From Actinacidiphila acidipaludis (GTDB lineage: Bacteria; Actinomycetota; Actinomycetes; Streptomycetales; Streptomycetaceae), in contig NZ_JAINZZ010000029.1 in the NCBI RefSeq assembly GCF_019890725.1, positions 1-64,000 on the forward strand: a DNA stretch of 64,000 nt, given 5' to 3'. How positions within the stretch are numbered: position 1 is the first letter of the stretch; every line of letters starts with the position of its first letter. The position numbers and the translations under genes are program-made. Below the pieces are notes generated by a model. That model was not told the origin of the DNA. It did no database searches and saw only the letters and a list, made by a program, of their open reading frames with translations. Positions 41,541 through 50,157 of this stretch are shown in pieces.

Positions 41541-42385
41541 GCACCGCCACCGCCACCACCCCGCAGAGCGCCCCGGCACGCGCCGAGCGCCCCGCCTACA
41601 AGGTCACCGCCGCCCGCGTGCTGCGCTCGGAGTGGGCCAAGTTCTGGTCGCTGCGCTCCAGCTGGATCACGCTGACACTCGCACTGGTCTTCGTCCTGTT
41701 CTTCGGCCTGATCCGGGCCTGGCGCTACAAGGTCAACATCACGGGCGGGCACCCGATGCACGGCCCCGAGATGATGTCGGCCAACGCCGTCAGCCTCTCG
41801 CTGTTCGGGCTCAACTTCGGCCAGCTGGCCGTCGGCGTGCTCGGTGTGCTGGTCGCCGCCGGCGAGTACTCCACCGGGATGATCCGCTCCACGCTGGCCG
41901 CCGTGCCGCGGCGACTGCCGGTGCTGTGGTCCAAGGCCGTCGTGTTCGGCGCGGTCGCCCTCGGCGTCGGCGTGGTGGGGGCGTTCGTCGCCTTCGGCTT
42001 CGGCAGCCACATCGTCTCCGGCACCCGCGCCGCCGTCACCTTCTCCGGCGCAGGGGTGCTGCGCAGCCTGGTGATGGCGGGCGTCTACCTGGCCCTGATC
42101 GGGGTGTGCGGGGTGGCCCTGGGGGCGCTGCTGCGGTCGGTCGCCGGCGGCATCGCGGTCCTGTTCGGCACTCTGCTGCTGGTGCCCGGACTGACCGAGC
42201 TGCTGCCGACGAGCTGGCAGAACAACGTCAGCCAGTACCTGCCCAGCCACGCCGGCGACTCTATGTACGCACTGCACCAGGACGCGCACACTCTGTCACC
42301 GGGAATGGGTCTGCTGGTCCTCGCGCTCTGGACGGCGCTCGCGTTGGCCGGCGCCGCCTACCGGCTCAAGCGCGCGGACGCCTGA
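41537..42385 (+). CDS. ABC transporter permease (ABC-2 type)
   Basis: The 282-aa protein has a hydrophilic N-terminus (LRSEWAKFWSLRSSW, the entry motif of ABC-2 permeases) and six membrane segments. Between helices 1 and 2 lies the extracellular region before NAVSLSLFGLNFGQLAVGVL. GEYSTGMIRSTLAAVPRR is a conserved cytoplasmic loop. It pairs with the ATPase encoded just upstream with a 4-nt overlap. Exported substrate unknown; lantibiotic or antibiotic self-protection systems often have this layout. Confidence 0.92.
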   Translation: MSTATATTPQSAPARAERPAYKVTAARVLRSEWAKFWSLRSSWITLTLALVFVLFFGLIRAWRYKVNITGGHPMHGPEMMSANAVSLSLFGLNFGQLAVGVLGVLVAAGEYSTGMIRSTLAAVPRRLPVLWSKAVVFGAVALGVGVVGAFVAFGFGSHIVSGTRAAVTFSGAGVLRSLVMAGVYLALIGVCGVALGALLRSVAGGIAVLFGTLLLVPGLTELLPTSWQNNVSQYLPSHAGDSMYALHQDAHTLSPGMGLLVLALWTALALAGAAYRLKRADA

Positions 42386-42459
42386 CCTCGGGCCGAGCAG
42401 GCGGCGACCCGCCACGGCGACGGCGGCTGGCACGGACGACGCCCTGCGATGATGGACGG

Positions 42460-43812
42460 ATGACACCCATGACCAGCGCGGCCACCGCCCTCGACGGCGG
42501 AACGGGGGACCCGATCTGGGACCATCCCCTGGTCGCCCGCCTGGTCCGGGCGTGCCGCCGGACGCAGCGCACCGACCGGGCCCGGCCCTGGCTGCTGGAC
42601 ACCGCCGTGGTGCTCGGCGTGCTGCTGCTCTTCGGCCTGCCGGACCTGCTGCACGGCGAGAACCGTGCCGGGATCGTGCACGCCGGCAGGCTGCCGGTGA
42701 CCGCCGTGCTGGCACTGCAACTGGGACTGGCGCTGCCACTGCTGTGGCGGCGCCGGCACCCCACCGCGGCCTTCGCCGCCGTCGCGGCCGTCTTCATCAC
42801 GCAGTGGTCGCTGGACGTGTGGCTGCACGCCGGCATCGCCCTCTTCCTGGCCCTGTACAGCATGGCCCGGCACGACCGGTTGCGCCGGCTGCCCTGGGCG
42901 GGCGCGGTGACGCTGGCCGCGCTGGTGCTCGTCGTCGTCCGGGTGTCGGTGGTGCTCTCACCCCTGGTCGCGCTCTTCTTCCTGTGCTGCGCGGCCACCG
43001 CGGCGGCGGCCATGGGCCTGGCGTTGCGGATCGGCACCGCCTACCTGGGCGCCCTGCGCGAACGCGCGACCCGGCTGGAGATCGAACGCGATCAGCGCGC
43101 CCGGCTGGCCGCCGCCGCCGAGCGTGCCCGGGTCGCCCGCGAGATGCACGACATCATCGGCCACAACCTCGCCGTCATCGTCGGCCTGGCCGACGGCGGC
43201 TCCTACAGCGCCGAGCGCGCGCCGCAGCGCAGCAAGGAGGCGCTGGAGCTGATCGCCGGCACCGGGCGCCAGGCCCTCGACGAGCTGCGCCGGCTGCTGG
43301 GCGTGCTGCGCGAGGAGCGCGCGGAAGGACCCGAGCTCAGCCCGCAGCCCGGGATCGCCGACCTGGACGCGCTCTGCGCACGGGTGCGCGCGGCCGGCCC
43401 GGAGGTCACCTACCGGACGGTGGGCGACGTGGAGGCGCTCGACCGGGGCCTGCAGCTGACCGTCTACCGGATCGCTCAGGAGGCGCTGACCAACACCCTC
43501 AAGCACGCGGGTCCGCGGACCAGGGCGAAGGTCACGCTGCGCGTGGACGAGCGGGAGATCACCATCAGCGTCGAGGACAACGGCCGCCCCGACGGGACCG
43601 AGCCGGGACACCCGGGGCGCACGGACGCGGAGGGCCACGTGGGCAGCGGCGGAGACGGCCAGGGACTCGCGGGGATGCGCGAGCGGGCCGCCCTCTACGG
43701 GGGCCGGCTGAAGGCGGGCAAGCGCCCCGGCGGCGGCTGGACCGTGGCGGCCGTCCTCGACCCCGCACCGTCCGTCCGGCGGGAGGCGCCCGCCGCCGAG
43801 GTGCCGTCATGA
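42460..43812 (+). CDS. sensor histidine kinase (NarL/DesK type)
   Basis: The 450-aa protein has about four to five N-terminal membrane helices. The HisKA_3 dimerisation box is EMHDIIGHNLAVIVGLADGG with phospho-acceptor His230. A HATPase_c domain follows (RIAQEALTNTLKHAG, VEDNG, GQGLAGMRERAALYGG). It has no large extracellular loop, so it probably senses within the membrane or through the co-encoded ABC transporter. ATG at 42460; the long upstream frame overlaps the permease gene and is not used. Its stop overlaps the response regulator start by 4 nt. Confidence 0.93.
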   Translation: MTPMTSAATALDGGTGDPIWDHPLVARLVRACRRTQRTDRARPWLLDTAVVLGVLLLFGLPDLLHGENRAGIVHAGRLPVTAVLALQLGLALPLLWRRRHPTAAFAAVAAVFITQWSLDVWLHAGIALFLALYSMARHDRLRRLPWAGAVTLAALVLVVVRVSVVLSPLVALFFLCCAATAAAAMGLALRIGTAYLGALRERATRLEIERDQRARLAAAAERARVAREMHDIIGHNLAVIVGLADGGSYSAERAPQRSKEALELIAGTGRQALDELRRLLGVLREERAEGPELSPQPGIADLDALCARVRAAGPEVTYRTVGDVEALDRGLQLTVYRIAQEALTNTLKHAGPRTRAKVTLRVDEREITISVEDNGRPDGTEPGHPGRTDAEGHVGSGGDGQGLAGMRERAALYGGRLKAGKRPGGGWTVAAVLDPAPSVRREAPAAEVPS

Positions 43813-44498
43813 CCACCGTCGTCATCGTCGACGACCAGCCGCTGCAGCGCTTCGGCTTCCGGATGCTGCTGGAGAGCGCGCCCGGCACCGAGGTGGTCGG
43901 CGAGGCGGACAACGGCGTCCTGGCCGTCCGGAAGGTCGCCGAACTGCGCCCTGACGTCGTCCTGATGGACGTCCGGATGCCCGGCATGGACGGCATCGAG
44001 GCCACCCGCCGGATCGTCGCCTCCGGCGGCCGCTCCCGCGTCCTGGTGCTCACCACCTTCGACCTCGACGAGTACGCGCACGCCGCGCTGCGCGCCGGAG
44101 CCAGCGGCTTCCTGCTCAAGGACGCCCTCCCCGAGGAACTCCTCGCCGGAATCCGGGCGGTGGCCTCCGGCGACGCCGTGATCGCCCCCGGGCTCACCCG
44201 CCGCCTGCTCGACGCCTACGCCCACCACCTGCCCGGCCAGGCGACCGCCCGGCAGCCCGCCACCGATCCGCGGCTGCGCTCGCTGACCGAACGCGAGCAC
44301 GAGATCCTGCTGGCCATCGGCCAGGGCTGGAGCAACGGCGAGATCGCGGAACACCTGGTGCTCTCGGAGAGCACGGTCAAGACCCACGTCGGCCGGGTGC
44401 TGGCGAAGATCGGTGCCCGGGACCGGATCCAGGCCGTGATCCTCGCCTACGACCTCGGCCTGGCCCGTCCCCGGCCCGGCCACCACGCCGGCCACTGA
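43809..44498 (+). CDS. NarL/LuxR-family response regulator
   Basis: The 229-aa protein has a receiver domain with acidic pocket residues Asp8 and Asp9, phospho-acceptor Asp54 in VLMDVRMPG, Thr in VLTTF and Lys in LLKDALPEE. The C-terminal GerE/LuxR HTH reads LTEREHEILLAIGQGWSNGE then IAEHLVLSESTVKTHVGRVL. It is cognate to the preceding kinase and likely controls this ABC operon through the repeats at 40442-40491. Convergent with the carrier-protein operon; only 31 nt separate the two stops. Confidence 0.94.
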   Translation: MTTVVIVDDQPLQRFGFRMLLESAPGTEVVGEADNGVLAVRKVAELRPDVVLMDVRMPGMDGIEATRRIVASGGRSRVLVLTTFDLDEYAHAALRAGASGFLLKDALPEELLAGIRAVASGDAVIAPGLTRRLLDAYAHHLPGQATARQPATDPRLRSLTEREHEILLAIGQGWSNGEIAEHLVLSESTVKTHVGRVLAKIGARDRIQAVILAYDLGLARPRPGHHAGH

Positions 44499-44529
44499 CC
44501 CCTCTTGTCCGGGCGCGGCGGTCCGGTCG

Positions 44530-44862
44530 TCACGGCCGGGGGCCGTCGTCCTCAGCCGGTCCCGGTGCCGGCAGGGGTGCCGAGCCGGGCAGGGGCGCCG
44601 CCGTCGTCGTCACGGCCTGGTCGTTGAGGTGCCGCGCCCACGCCCGGACGGTGGGTTCCGCGGTCAGGACATGGAAGTCGGCCTTCCGGCCGCCGCGCCG
44701 CCAGCGGCCGGTCAGCCTCATCATCCGCAAGGAGTCCAGGCCGAGGTCGACGAGGTTCGTGTCGTCGCCGATCAGCGAAGGTGCGACCCGCAGGACCGCC
44801 GCGACGGCGCCGCGCACCTCGTCGGTGGTCACGGCGGGCGGCTCTCGATCCCAGTCGTTCAT
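44530..44862 (-). CDS. acyl/aryl carrier protein
   Basis: The 110-aa protein is a phosphopantetheine carrier with Ser44 in LVDLGLDSLRMMRL as attachment site. The following LTGRWRRGGRKADF and TAEPTVRAWARHLND closely follow the pattern of aryl carrier domains of isochorismatases (EntB/DhbB), rather than fatty acid ACP. A Pro/Ala-rich tail of about 25 residues follows. The ATG overlaps the stop of the KAS-III-like gene (TGATG), so the two are translated together. It presumably holds the substrate activated by the adenylation enzyme two genes upstream. Confidence 0.88.
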   Translation of the reverse strand: MNDWDREPPAVTTDEVRGAVAAVLRVAPSLIGDDTNLVDLGLDSLRMMRLTGRWRRGGRKADFHVLTAEPTVRAWARHLNDQAVTTTAAPLPGSAPLPAPGPAEDDGPRP

Positions 44863-45923
44863 CACCAGGTCCTGCCTTCCGTGTCGCGGGCGGTGCGGGT
44901 GATCTCGAGGACGGCGCAGCCCGCCTCCAGGCCTTCGGTGGCGCCGACGAGCAGCACATGGTCTCCGTGCCGCACCTGGCCCGAGCGCCACAGGTGGGCC
45001 AGGCCCAGGACCTGGTCGCCGACGGTCGCGTGGCCGAGGGTCCTCAGGTGGTCCCAGGTACTGAGCTCGACCGGCAGACCGAGCGGATCGAGGATCAGTG
45101 TGTGCAGGGAGTTCTCGCTGAAACCGGTGGGAGCGACCCGCGTGACGGCCTCCCGCGCGACGCCGGCCTCGGCCAGCGTTCGTTCGGCAAGGCCCGCGAC
45201 GAGCTCTGCGAACCGGTTGACCGAGTCGAGCAGGTCGCGGGGACCGGCACCGGGGCGCTCGGCCCACTCCTGGCGCCGGGACGCGGCCCGCCAGGGATGA
45301 TCGGGGTACCGAGCGGGCGGCAGCAGCGAGTCGTTGCCGCGGTGGATGCCCTCCAGTTCGGGTGCCGAACGTGAGCCGACGGCCTTCAGCGCCGCGAAGC
45401 CGCCCCGCGTGGAGGCCACGAGAGCGACGCCGCTGTCGGCGAACACCGCGAGCTCGGAGTCGTTCCACCGGTCGAACATCGGGGTGGAGAAGTTGTCCGC
45501 ACCGGTGATCAGGACCGCCTGGCGGCCGGGGGAGCCGGGCTCCAGCAGGCCGGCGGCCAGCTGAAGGGAGGTCAGGACCGCCAGACAGCCGTGCGCGATC
45601 CCGAACGCCGGGATCGGCCGGTCGAGTGCGCGGTGGAGGACGTAGTGGGGTGCGGACCAGTGTCCGGGCCCCTGGTAGTAGGCGCCGTTGTGCACGACGG
45701 CCGCGAAGTCGCCGGGGTCGTGGCCGGCCTGGTCCAGGGCCTGCCGGGCCGCGCGCACCGCCATGTCCGGTGCGGACAGGGCGGGTTCGACGGCGACAGA
45801 CAGCAGGCCGGACTCCCGCGCCGCGCCCGGCTCGAACAGGCCCTGCCGGACGGCCTCTTCGACGGGGGTGGGCGACGGCGTGTACGTGCCGATGCCGGCG
45901 AGGTGGATGCCCTCGACTTTCAC
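44862..45923 (-). CDS. beta-ketoacyl-ACP synthase III-like enzyme
   Basis: The 353-aa protein has the thiolase fold of KAS III. IHLAGIGTYTPSPTPVEEA starts it, and Cys113 in GIAHGCLAVL is the candidate nucleophile. The later catalytic positions differ from FabH: the usual His and Asn regions read RVAPTGFSENSLHTL and GHATVGDQVLG, so it may act as an acyltransferase (CerJ/DpsC-like) or as a non-decarboxylative condensing enzyme. GTG at 45923 follows aaggagga. It should transfer or extend an acyl group on the neighbouring carrier protein. Confidence 0.88.
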   Translation of the reverse strand: MKVEGIHLAGIGTYTPSPTPVEEAVRQGLFEPGAARESGLLSVAVEPALSAPDMAVRAARQALDQAGHDPGDFAAVVHNGAYYQGPGHWSAPHYVLHRALDRPIPAFGIAHGCLAVLTSLQLAAGLLEPGSPGRQAVLITGADNFSTPMFDRWNDSELAVFADSGVALVASTRGGFAALKAVGSRSAPELEGIHRGNDSLLPPARYPDHPWRAASRRQEWAERPGAGPRDLLDSVNRFAELVAGLAERTLAEAGVAREAVTRVAPTGFSENSLHTLILDPLGLPVELSTWDHLRTLGHATVGDQVLGLAHLWRSGQVRHGDHVLLVGATEGLEAGCAVLEITRTARDTEGRTW

Positions 45924-45973
45924 GAACGTCCTCCTTGGGGCGCGGCGTGCGGGGGAGGTCAGGCCATGGCCCG

Positions 45974-47581
45974 TCACAGCGGGAACGGTTCGAGCTGTCC
46001 GGCGATCACCTGCGCGCGCAACGCGGCCCGGTCGGTCTTTCCGTTGGCGTTGAGCGGAAGGCGGTCCACGAGGTGGAAGGTCAGCGGGATCATGTAGGGC
46101 GGCAGGCGCTCGCGCAGGTGATCCTCCACCGCCGGCACGTCCGCGTCCGGGCCGCAGAGGACCGCCGCCAGCACGGTCGTCCCCTCCACTTCGCCGGGTA
46201 CGGCCAGGACGACAGCCTGGTCGACGCCCTTGTACCGGCGCAGATGCGCCTCCACTTCCCCCAACTCGACGCGGTGGCCGAGGATTTTGACCTGCGCGTC
46301 GACCCGGCCGGCGTACAGGAGGGTGCCGTCGGCCGTCCGCCGGCCGAGGTCGCCGGTGCGGTACCACCGGCCGTCGTCGCGCAGGTGGAAGGCGGCCTGT
46401 GTCTGTTGCGGGGACCGCCAGTACCCGGCGAAGACCTGGGGCCCCCGCAGGCAGATCTCGCCCGTCCGGCCGCCGGCCACGGGGGTGCCGTCGGCCGCCA
46501 GCAGCGCCGCGTCCATCCCGGGGTGGGGCCGCCCGATCGGCACGATGCCGTTCGTGCCCAGGGCGGGGGAGTGCCGTGGGTGCCAGCGGTGCGCCGTGCA
46601 GGCGATGGTGGCCTCCGTCGGCCCGTAGAGGTTCTCCACCACCGACCGTGGTGCCGCCGCCTGCCAGGCCGCGGCCGCCGAAACCGGAAGCGCCTCTCCG
46701 CAGAACAGGCTCCAGCGCAGCGACGGCAGGATGCCCGGCGTCAGCGCCCCGCCGCCGTGCTGGAGCACGGCGACCGAGGGCACCGAGAACCACACGGTGA
46801 TCCGGCGGTCGCGGATGAAGCTCAGCGGCGCGTGCAGGTCCGCCGCGTCCAGCGGCACCAGCACCCCGCCGCTGCCCCAGGCCATGAACAGGTCGAAGAC
46901 CGCCAGGTCGAAGGTGTGGTCGAAGGTGTTGCTGAATCGGTCGTCGGGGGAGAAGCCGTACCGTTCGGTGCTCACCCGCAGGAACGCACTCACGTTGGCG
47001 TGCGTGATCGGCACCCCCTTGGGACGGCCGGTCGATCCGGAGGTGAACAACAGATAGGCGGTGTCACCGGGTTCGGGCAGCAGCGGTTCCGGGAGAGGAG
47101 CCGCTTCCACGACGGGTTCGGTCCCGCCCGCGCCGGGCCCGGTGGGCAACCCCCGCGTCCTCCCGTCGGGTTGCGCGACCAGCACCGGCGGGGCGCCCGG
47201 CAGGTCGTCCAGCAGCAGGTGCGCGTGCGGCAGCGAGGGCTCGTCGGTCAGCAGCGCGTCGAGATCGGCGCGCGTCACGATGTCCCGGTTGCGCCGGACC
47301 GGATAGCTGCTGTTGAGGGGTACGGCCGCAGCGCCCGCGTACAGGGCCGCGAGGAAACCGGCGTAGGTCACGATGCCGCGGTGCCCGAGAACGCCCACGC
47401 GTCGCGGGCGGGCGTCCGCCGTCAGCAGCGCGCCCGCCCAGCGGCGCGCGAGATGGTCCAACTCGGCGTAGGACCACACGCGTTCGCCGAGCGACAGGGC
47501 GGCGCGGTGCGGATGGCGCCGCACCGAACGGCGGAAGCCGGAGTGCAGAAAGGACAGGGACGCGGGGCCGCGGTCGTGCAT
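45974..47581 (-). CDS. stand-alone amino-acid adenylation enzyme (NRPS A-domain)
   Basis: The 535-aa protein is a complete A-domain without fused carrier. Core motifs in order are A3 LLFTSGSTGRPKG, A4 FDHTFDLAVFD, A5 NLYGPTEAT, A7 YRTGDLGRR, A8 GRVDAQVKILGHRVELGEVE and A10 LPLNANGKTDRAAL with the catalytic Lys. An Asp in the A4 region favours an alpha-amino acid over an aryl acid. The A4 neighbourhood resembles free-standing prolyl-AMP ligases, but the substrate is not determined. It should load the separate carrier protein of this operon. Start at 47581 follows ggggacgtga. Confidence 0.9.
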   Translation of the reverse strand: MHDRGPASLSFLHSGFRRSVRRHPHRAALSLGERVWSYAELDHLARRWAGALLTADARPRRVGVLGHRGIVTYAGFLAALYAGAAAVPLNSSYPVRRNRDIVTRADLDALLTDEPSLPHAHLLLDDLPGAPPVLVAQPDGRTRGLPTGPGAGGTEPVVEAAPLPEPLLPEPGDTAYLLFTSGSTGRPKGVPITHANVSAFLRVSTERYGFSPDDRFSNTFDHTFDLAVFDLFMAWGSGGVLVPLDAADLHAPLSFIRDRRITVWFSVPSVAVLQHGGGALTPGILPSLRWSLFCGEALPVSAAAAWQAAAPRSVVENLYGPTEATIACTAHRWHPRHSPALGTNGIVPIGRPHPGMDAALLAADGTPVAGGRTGEICLRGPQVFAGYWRSPQQTQAAFHLRDDGRWYRTGDLGRRTADGTLLYAGRVDAQVKILGHRVELGEVEAHLRRYKGVDQAVVLAVPGEVEGTTVLAAVLCGPDADVPAVEDHLRERLPPYMIPLTFHLVDRLPLNANGKTDRAALRAQVIAGQLEPFPL

Positions 47582-47644
47582 GGTGGTCTCACGTCCCCGT
47601 TTCGTGGTCGGCACGCGGACAGCGGCGTGCGGCCGGGCGCATGG

Positions 47645-49252
47645 TCACTCCGGAGCGCCGTCGTCGGTCCCGGGGAGCCGTCCGGCGTCGACGGTCCCGT
47701 CGGGACGGCTGGGGATCTCGTCGACGATGACGAGGCGGGCCGGGACCAGGTCGGCGGGCAGGTGCGCCGTGAGGAAGGCGCGCAGGTCGAGCGCGAGGTC
47801 GTCGGACAGCGCCTGGTGCAGCGGCGCGTTGGTGAGCGCGCTCCGCCGGGTCCGCGGCGCCCACGGCGGCGTGGCTCCGGGGCGGCTGACGGCCACGTCG
47901 TAGCGGCCGGGCGTGCCGGAGCGCGGCGGCGTGACCGCGACGGTGAGACCGCGCCGGCGGCCGATCGCCCACCAGAGGCCGGGGTCCAGTCCGTCCAGCG
48001 CGCCGGGATCGAGCAGGTCGCCGAGCCTGGCGTCGGCCGGGCTCTCGGTCAGGGCACGCCACGTGGCGACGTCGCGGGCCGTCCGGGAGTCGGGGACGTC
48101 GAGGATGACGGCCTCGCGCAGCTCACCGCGCTCGATCCGGGACTCCACGGCCGCGACGCTCCAGCGGGCGGGGTCCCACGGCACGGCGAGATGCCCCGGG
48201 CGGGGTTCCGGGCGGGGGTGGGGTGCCGCTCCGGGGCCGGGCCGCGCTCCCACCCGCAGCGTCACGTCGTAGCGGAACTTGGTCAGCTCGTTGGCCACCG
48301 TGCCGCGTTTGAGCTGGAGGCCGACCTCGCACACCCCGGGCAACTCGGCGGCCAGAGCGGCGAAGAAGGCCGGATCGACCAGCAGTTCGCCCTCGTCGGC
48401 GACGGCCGCGGTCACCCGTCGCCGCACCTCGCCTGCCGGTGTCCCGCTGTCGGCGTGCCAGACCTCCACGGAGCTGTGGAGGACCTGGAGCAGCCGCAGA
48501 TCGCGCACGTCGCCGATGAGGACGGCGCCGCCGGGCCGCACGACGCGGACGGCCTCCCGGAGCATCCGCCGCAGATAGGAGGCGGAGGGGAAGTACTGGA
48601 CGACGGAGTTGAGCAGGACCAGGTCCAGGCTGTCGTCGGCGAACCCGCTGAAGTCGGTCCCCTCGCGCTCCAGCAGCGTGACCCCCGCGTACGCGTGCGG
48701 GGACGCGTCCAGCCGGCGCCGGAGGGCATGCAGCACCCGGGCCGACAGGTCCGTCGCCCAGTACCGCTCGGCGCCCGGCGCGAGACGCAGCAGCAGCATG
48801 CCGGTGCCGCAGCCCACTTCCAGAACCCTGCGGTGCGGCAGGGCCGCCACCTGGTCCACGACGCCGTCGATCGCCTCGCCGACCTCGTGGCGCGTCATGA
48901 CCGTGCCGGTGTAACTGCTGTTCCAGCCGGCCCGGTCCAGGGCCGGGTCGCCGGGCGCGAGCGCCGCGTCGTCGGCAGTACCGGCGGGGGACGGGCGGTA
49001 GACGTGCTCGAAGACGTCCCTCCACCCGTCGACGTGCTCGCCGGCCAGTCCGGTGGTCTGTTCGGCCAGGTAGCCGGGCTCGGCGACGACATAGGCGGTC
49101 AGTGCGGTCCGGCCGTCGGGCAGGACCTGGGGGAGGACGGCGGCCTCCCGGACCGCCGGGTGCCGGATCAGGCGCCGGCTGACGGCGGCCGGCCCCGCCT
49201 GAGCCGGTGCGGCAGCGCCGTTCGGGGTGAATCCCGGCCCGCGCCTGGTCAC
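47645..49252 (-). CDS. methyltransferase excised from an interrupted NRPS adenylation domain
   Basis: The 535-aa protein has a three-part structure. Residues about 25-60 (RHPAVREAAVLPQVLPDGRT, then ALTAYVV) match the end of an A-domain C-terminal subdomain. Then comes an NRPS-type N-/C-methyltransferase: WRDVFEHVY, AGWNSSYTGT and the SAM loop RVLEVGCGTG (about 142-151). The end (LRAFLTAHLPADLVPARLVI) matches the A9-A10 region. The A10 Lys is lost: the expected NGK reads DGT. This is the order found where methyltransferases interrupt A-domains, but the core A-domain is absent. GTG at 49252 follows gaggagg. It probably methylates the carrier-bound substrate of the adjacent A enzyme. Confidence 0.82.
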   Translation of the reverse strand: MTRRGPGFTPNGAAAPAQAGPAAVSRRLIRHPAVREAAVLPQVLPDGRTALTAYVVAEPGYLAEQTTGLAGEHVDGWRDVFEHVYRPSPAGTADDAALAPGDPALDRAGWNSSYTGTVMTRHEVGEAIDGVVDQVAALPHRRVLEVGCGTGMLLLRLAPGAERYWATDLSARVLHALRRRLDASPHAYAGVTLLEREGTDFSGFADDSLDLVLLNSVVQYFPSASYLRRMLREAVRVVRPGGAVLIGDVRDLRLLQVLHSSVEVWHADSGTPAGEVRRRVTAAVADEGELLVDPAFFAALAAELPGVCEVGLQLKRGTVANELTKFRYDVTLRVGARPGPGAAPHPRPEPRPGHLAVPWDPARWSVAAVESRIERGELREAVILDVPDSRTARDVATWRALTESPADARLGDLLDPGALDGLDPGLWWAIGRRRGLTVAVTPPRSGTPGRYDVAVSRPGATPPWAPRTRRSALTNAPLHQALSDDLALDLRAFLTAHLPADLVPARLVIVDEIPSRPDGTVDAGRLPGTDDGAPE

Positions 49253-49457
49253 AGGGGTGCCTCCTCGCCGGGCCGGCGCTTGCGGGGACGGTCGTGTGCA
49301 CCGGTCGTCCCGAGCGTGTCAGGCCGTGGCTGAGGACCGCTCGGACGAGGCTTGTCTCCCGGCGGTGTCCCGCCTCACCCGCAGGACGGGAGCGGCGGGT
49401 CCGTCGCCGTTCGGCCCCGGGGGGCTACAGGGGTGGGCACGCGGTCACCTGCGGGGA

Positions 49458-49988
49458 TCAAACGCCGATCCAGTAGCGCCGCTTGACCCCGAGAGCGGTG
49501 CCGCGCACATCCTCGAGGACGCCGCCGTGATTCTCGATGATGCGCGCCGAGGCGACGTTGCCCTCGTCGCAGGTCAGCAGGACGCGGTCCAGGCCGAGCG
49601 CCGGCGCCTTGAGCAGCACCTCGCCCAGCGCCCACGAGGCCAGTCCGCGTCTCCTGGCGGAAGGCCGCACGCTGTAGCCGATGTGGCCTCCGCCCTCCAG
49701 CAGGACGGCGTTCAGGTAGTGCCGCAGGTCGATGGCCCCGAGGTAGGTCTCGTCCTCGACGATCCACCAGTGGGTGGCGTGGACGAACCCTTCCCCGACC
49801 GGCAGCGACCGGTCGGCGTGCCGGCGCAGCCGCCCGACCCACGAGCCGAACCCCTCCGGGCTGCCGAGGTCGTCGTCACCGACCAGGCGCAGGCCGGTCC
49901 CGTCCTGGTGCGCACCGGGCGGCCACTCGTCACGCGCGGCGAGCCACGAGGAGTGCAGCCGTTCCGTGGGTGTGATCAGTGCGGCCAT
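49458..49988 (-). CDS. GNAT family N-acetyltransferase
   Basis: The 176-aa protein has the GNAT fold: FVHATHWWIVEDETYLGAID on strands 2-4, the acetyl-CoA loop SVRPSARRRGLASWAL, and the C-terminal VLLTCDEGNVASARIIENHG with the usual Asn. Substrates of this branch include amino groups of antibiotics, polyamines or ribosomal proteins; nothing decides here. It is upstream of the carrier-protein operon on the same strand with a 205-nt gap and is likely a separate unit. Confidence 0.9.
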   Translation of the reverse strand: MAALITPTERLHSSWLAARDEWPPGAHQDGTGLRLVGDDDLGSPEGFGSWVGRLRRHADRSLPVGEGFVHATHWWIVEDETYLGAIDLRHYLNAVLLEGGGHIGYSVRPSARRRGLASWALGEVLLKAPALGLDRVLLTCDEGNVASARIIENHGGVLEDVRGTALGVKRRYWIGV

Positions 49989-50035
49989 GCGGGGATCCTA
50001 AGGCCCCCCGCCCGGACCCGCCTCGCGCCGAAGAA

Positions 50036-50064
50036 AAAGGCCCAGGTCGACGACCCGGGCCTTT
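50036..50064 (-). terminator. intrinsic terminator for the NTF2-like gene
   Basis: Arms 50036-50049 and 50051-50064 pair with one mismatch. On the minus strand the stem is followed by TTTTTCTTC, a real U-tract that is rare in such GC-rich DNA. It lies about 95 nt after the stop of the OYE-SDR-NTF2 operon. Confidence 0.8.
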
Positions 50065-50157
50065 CGCGTTGTGTGGACTTTGTACAGCGCGCCACATGGA
50101 CACCACCGCGCCTTCGCACCCCGCCCAGCGGGGGACAGGCTCCCGCGGAAAGCCGGG

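Noticed and set aside
45626..49333. 1235-aa plus-strand ORF opposite the carrier-protein operon
   Set aside because: Longest frame in the window, but antisense to KAS III-, A-domain- and methyltransferase-type genes with all motifs.
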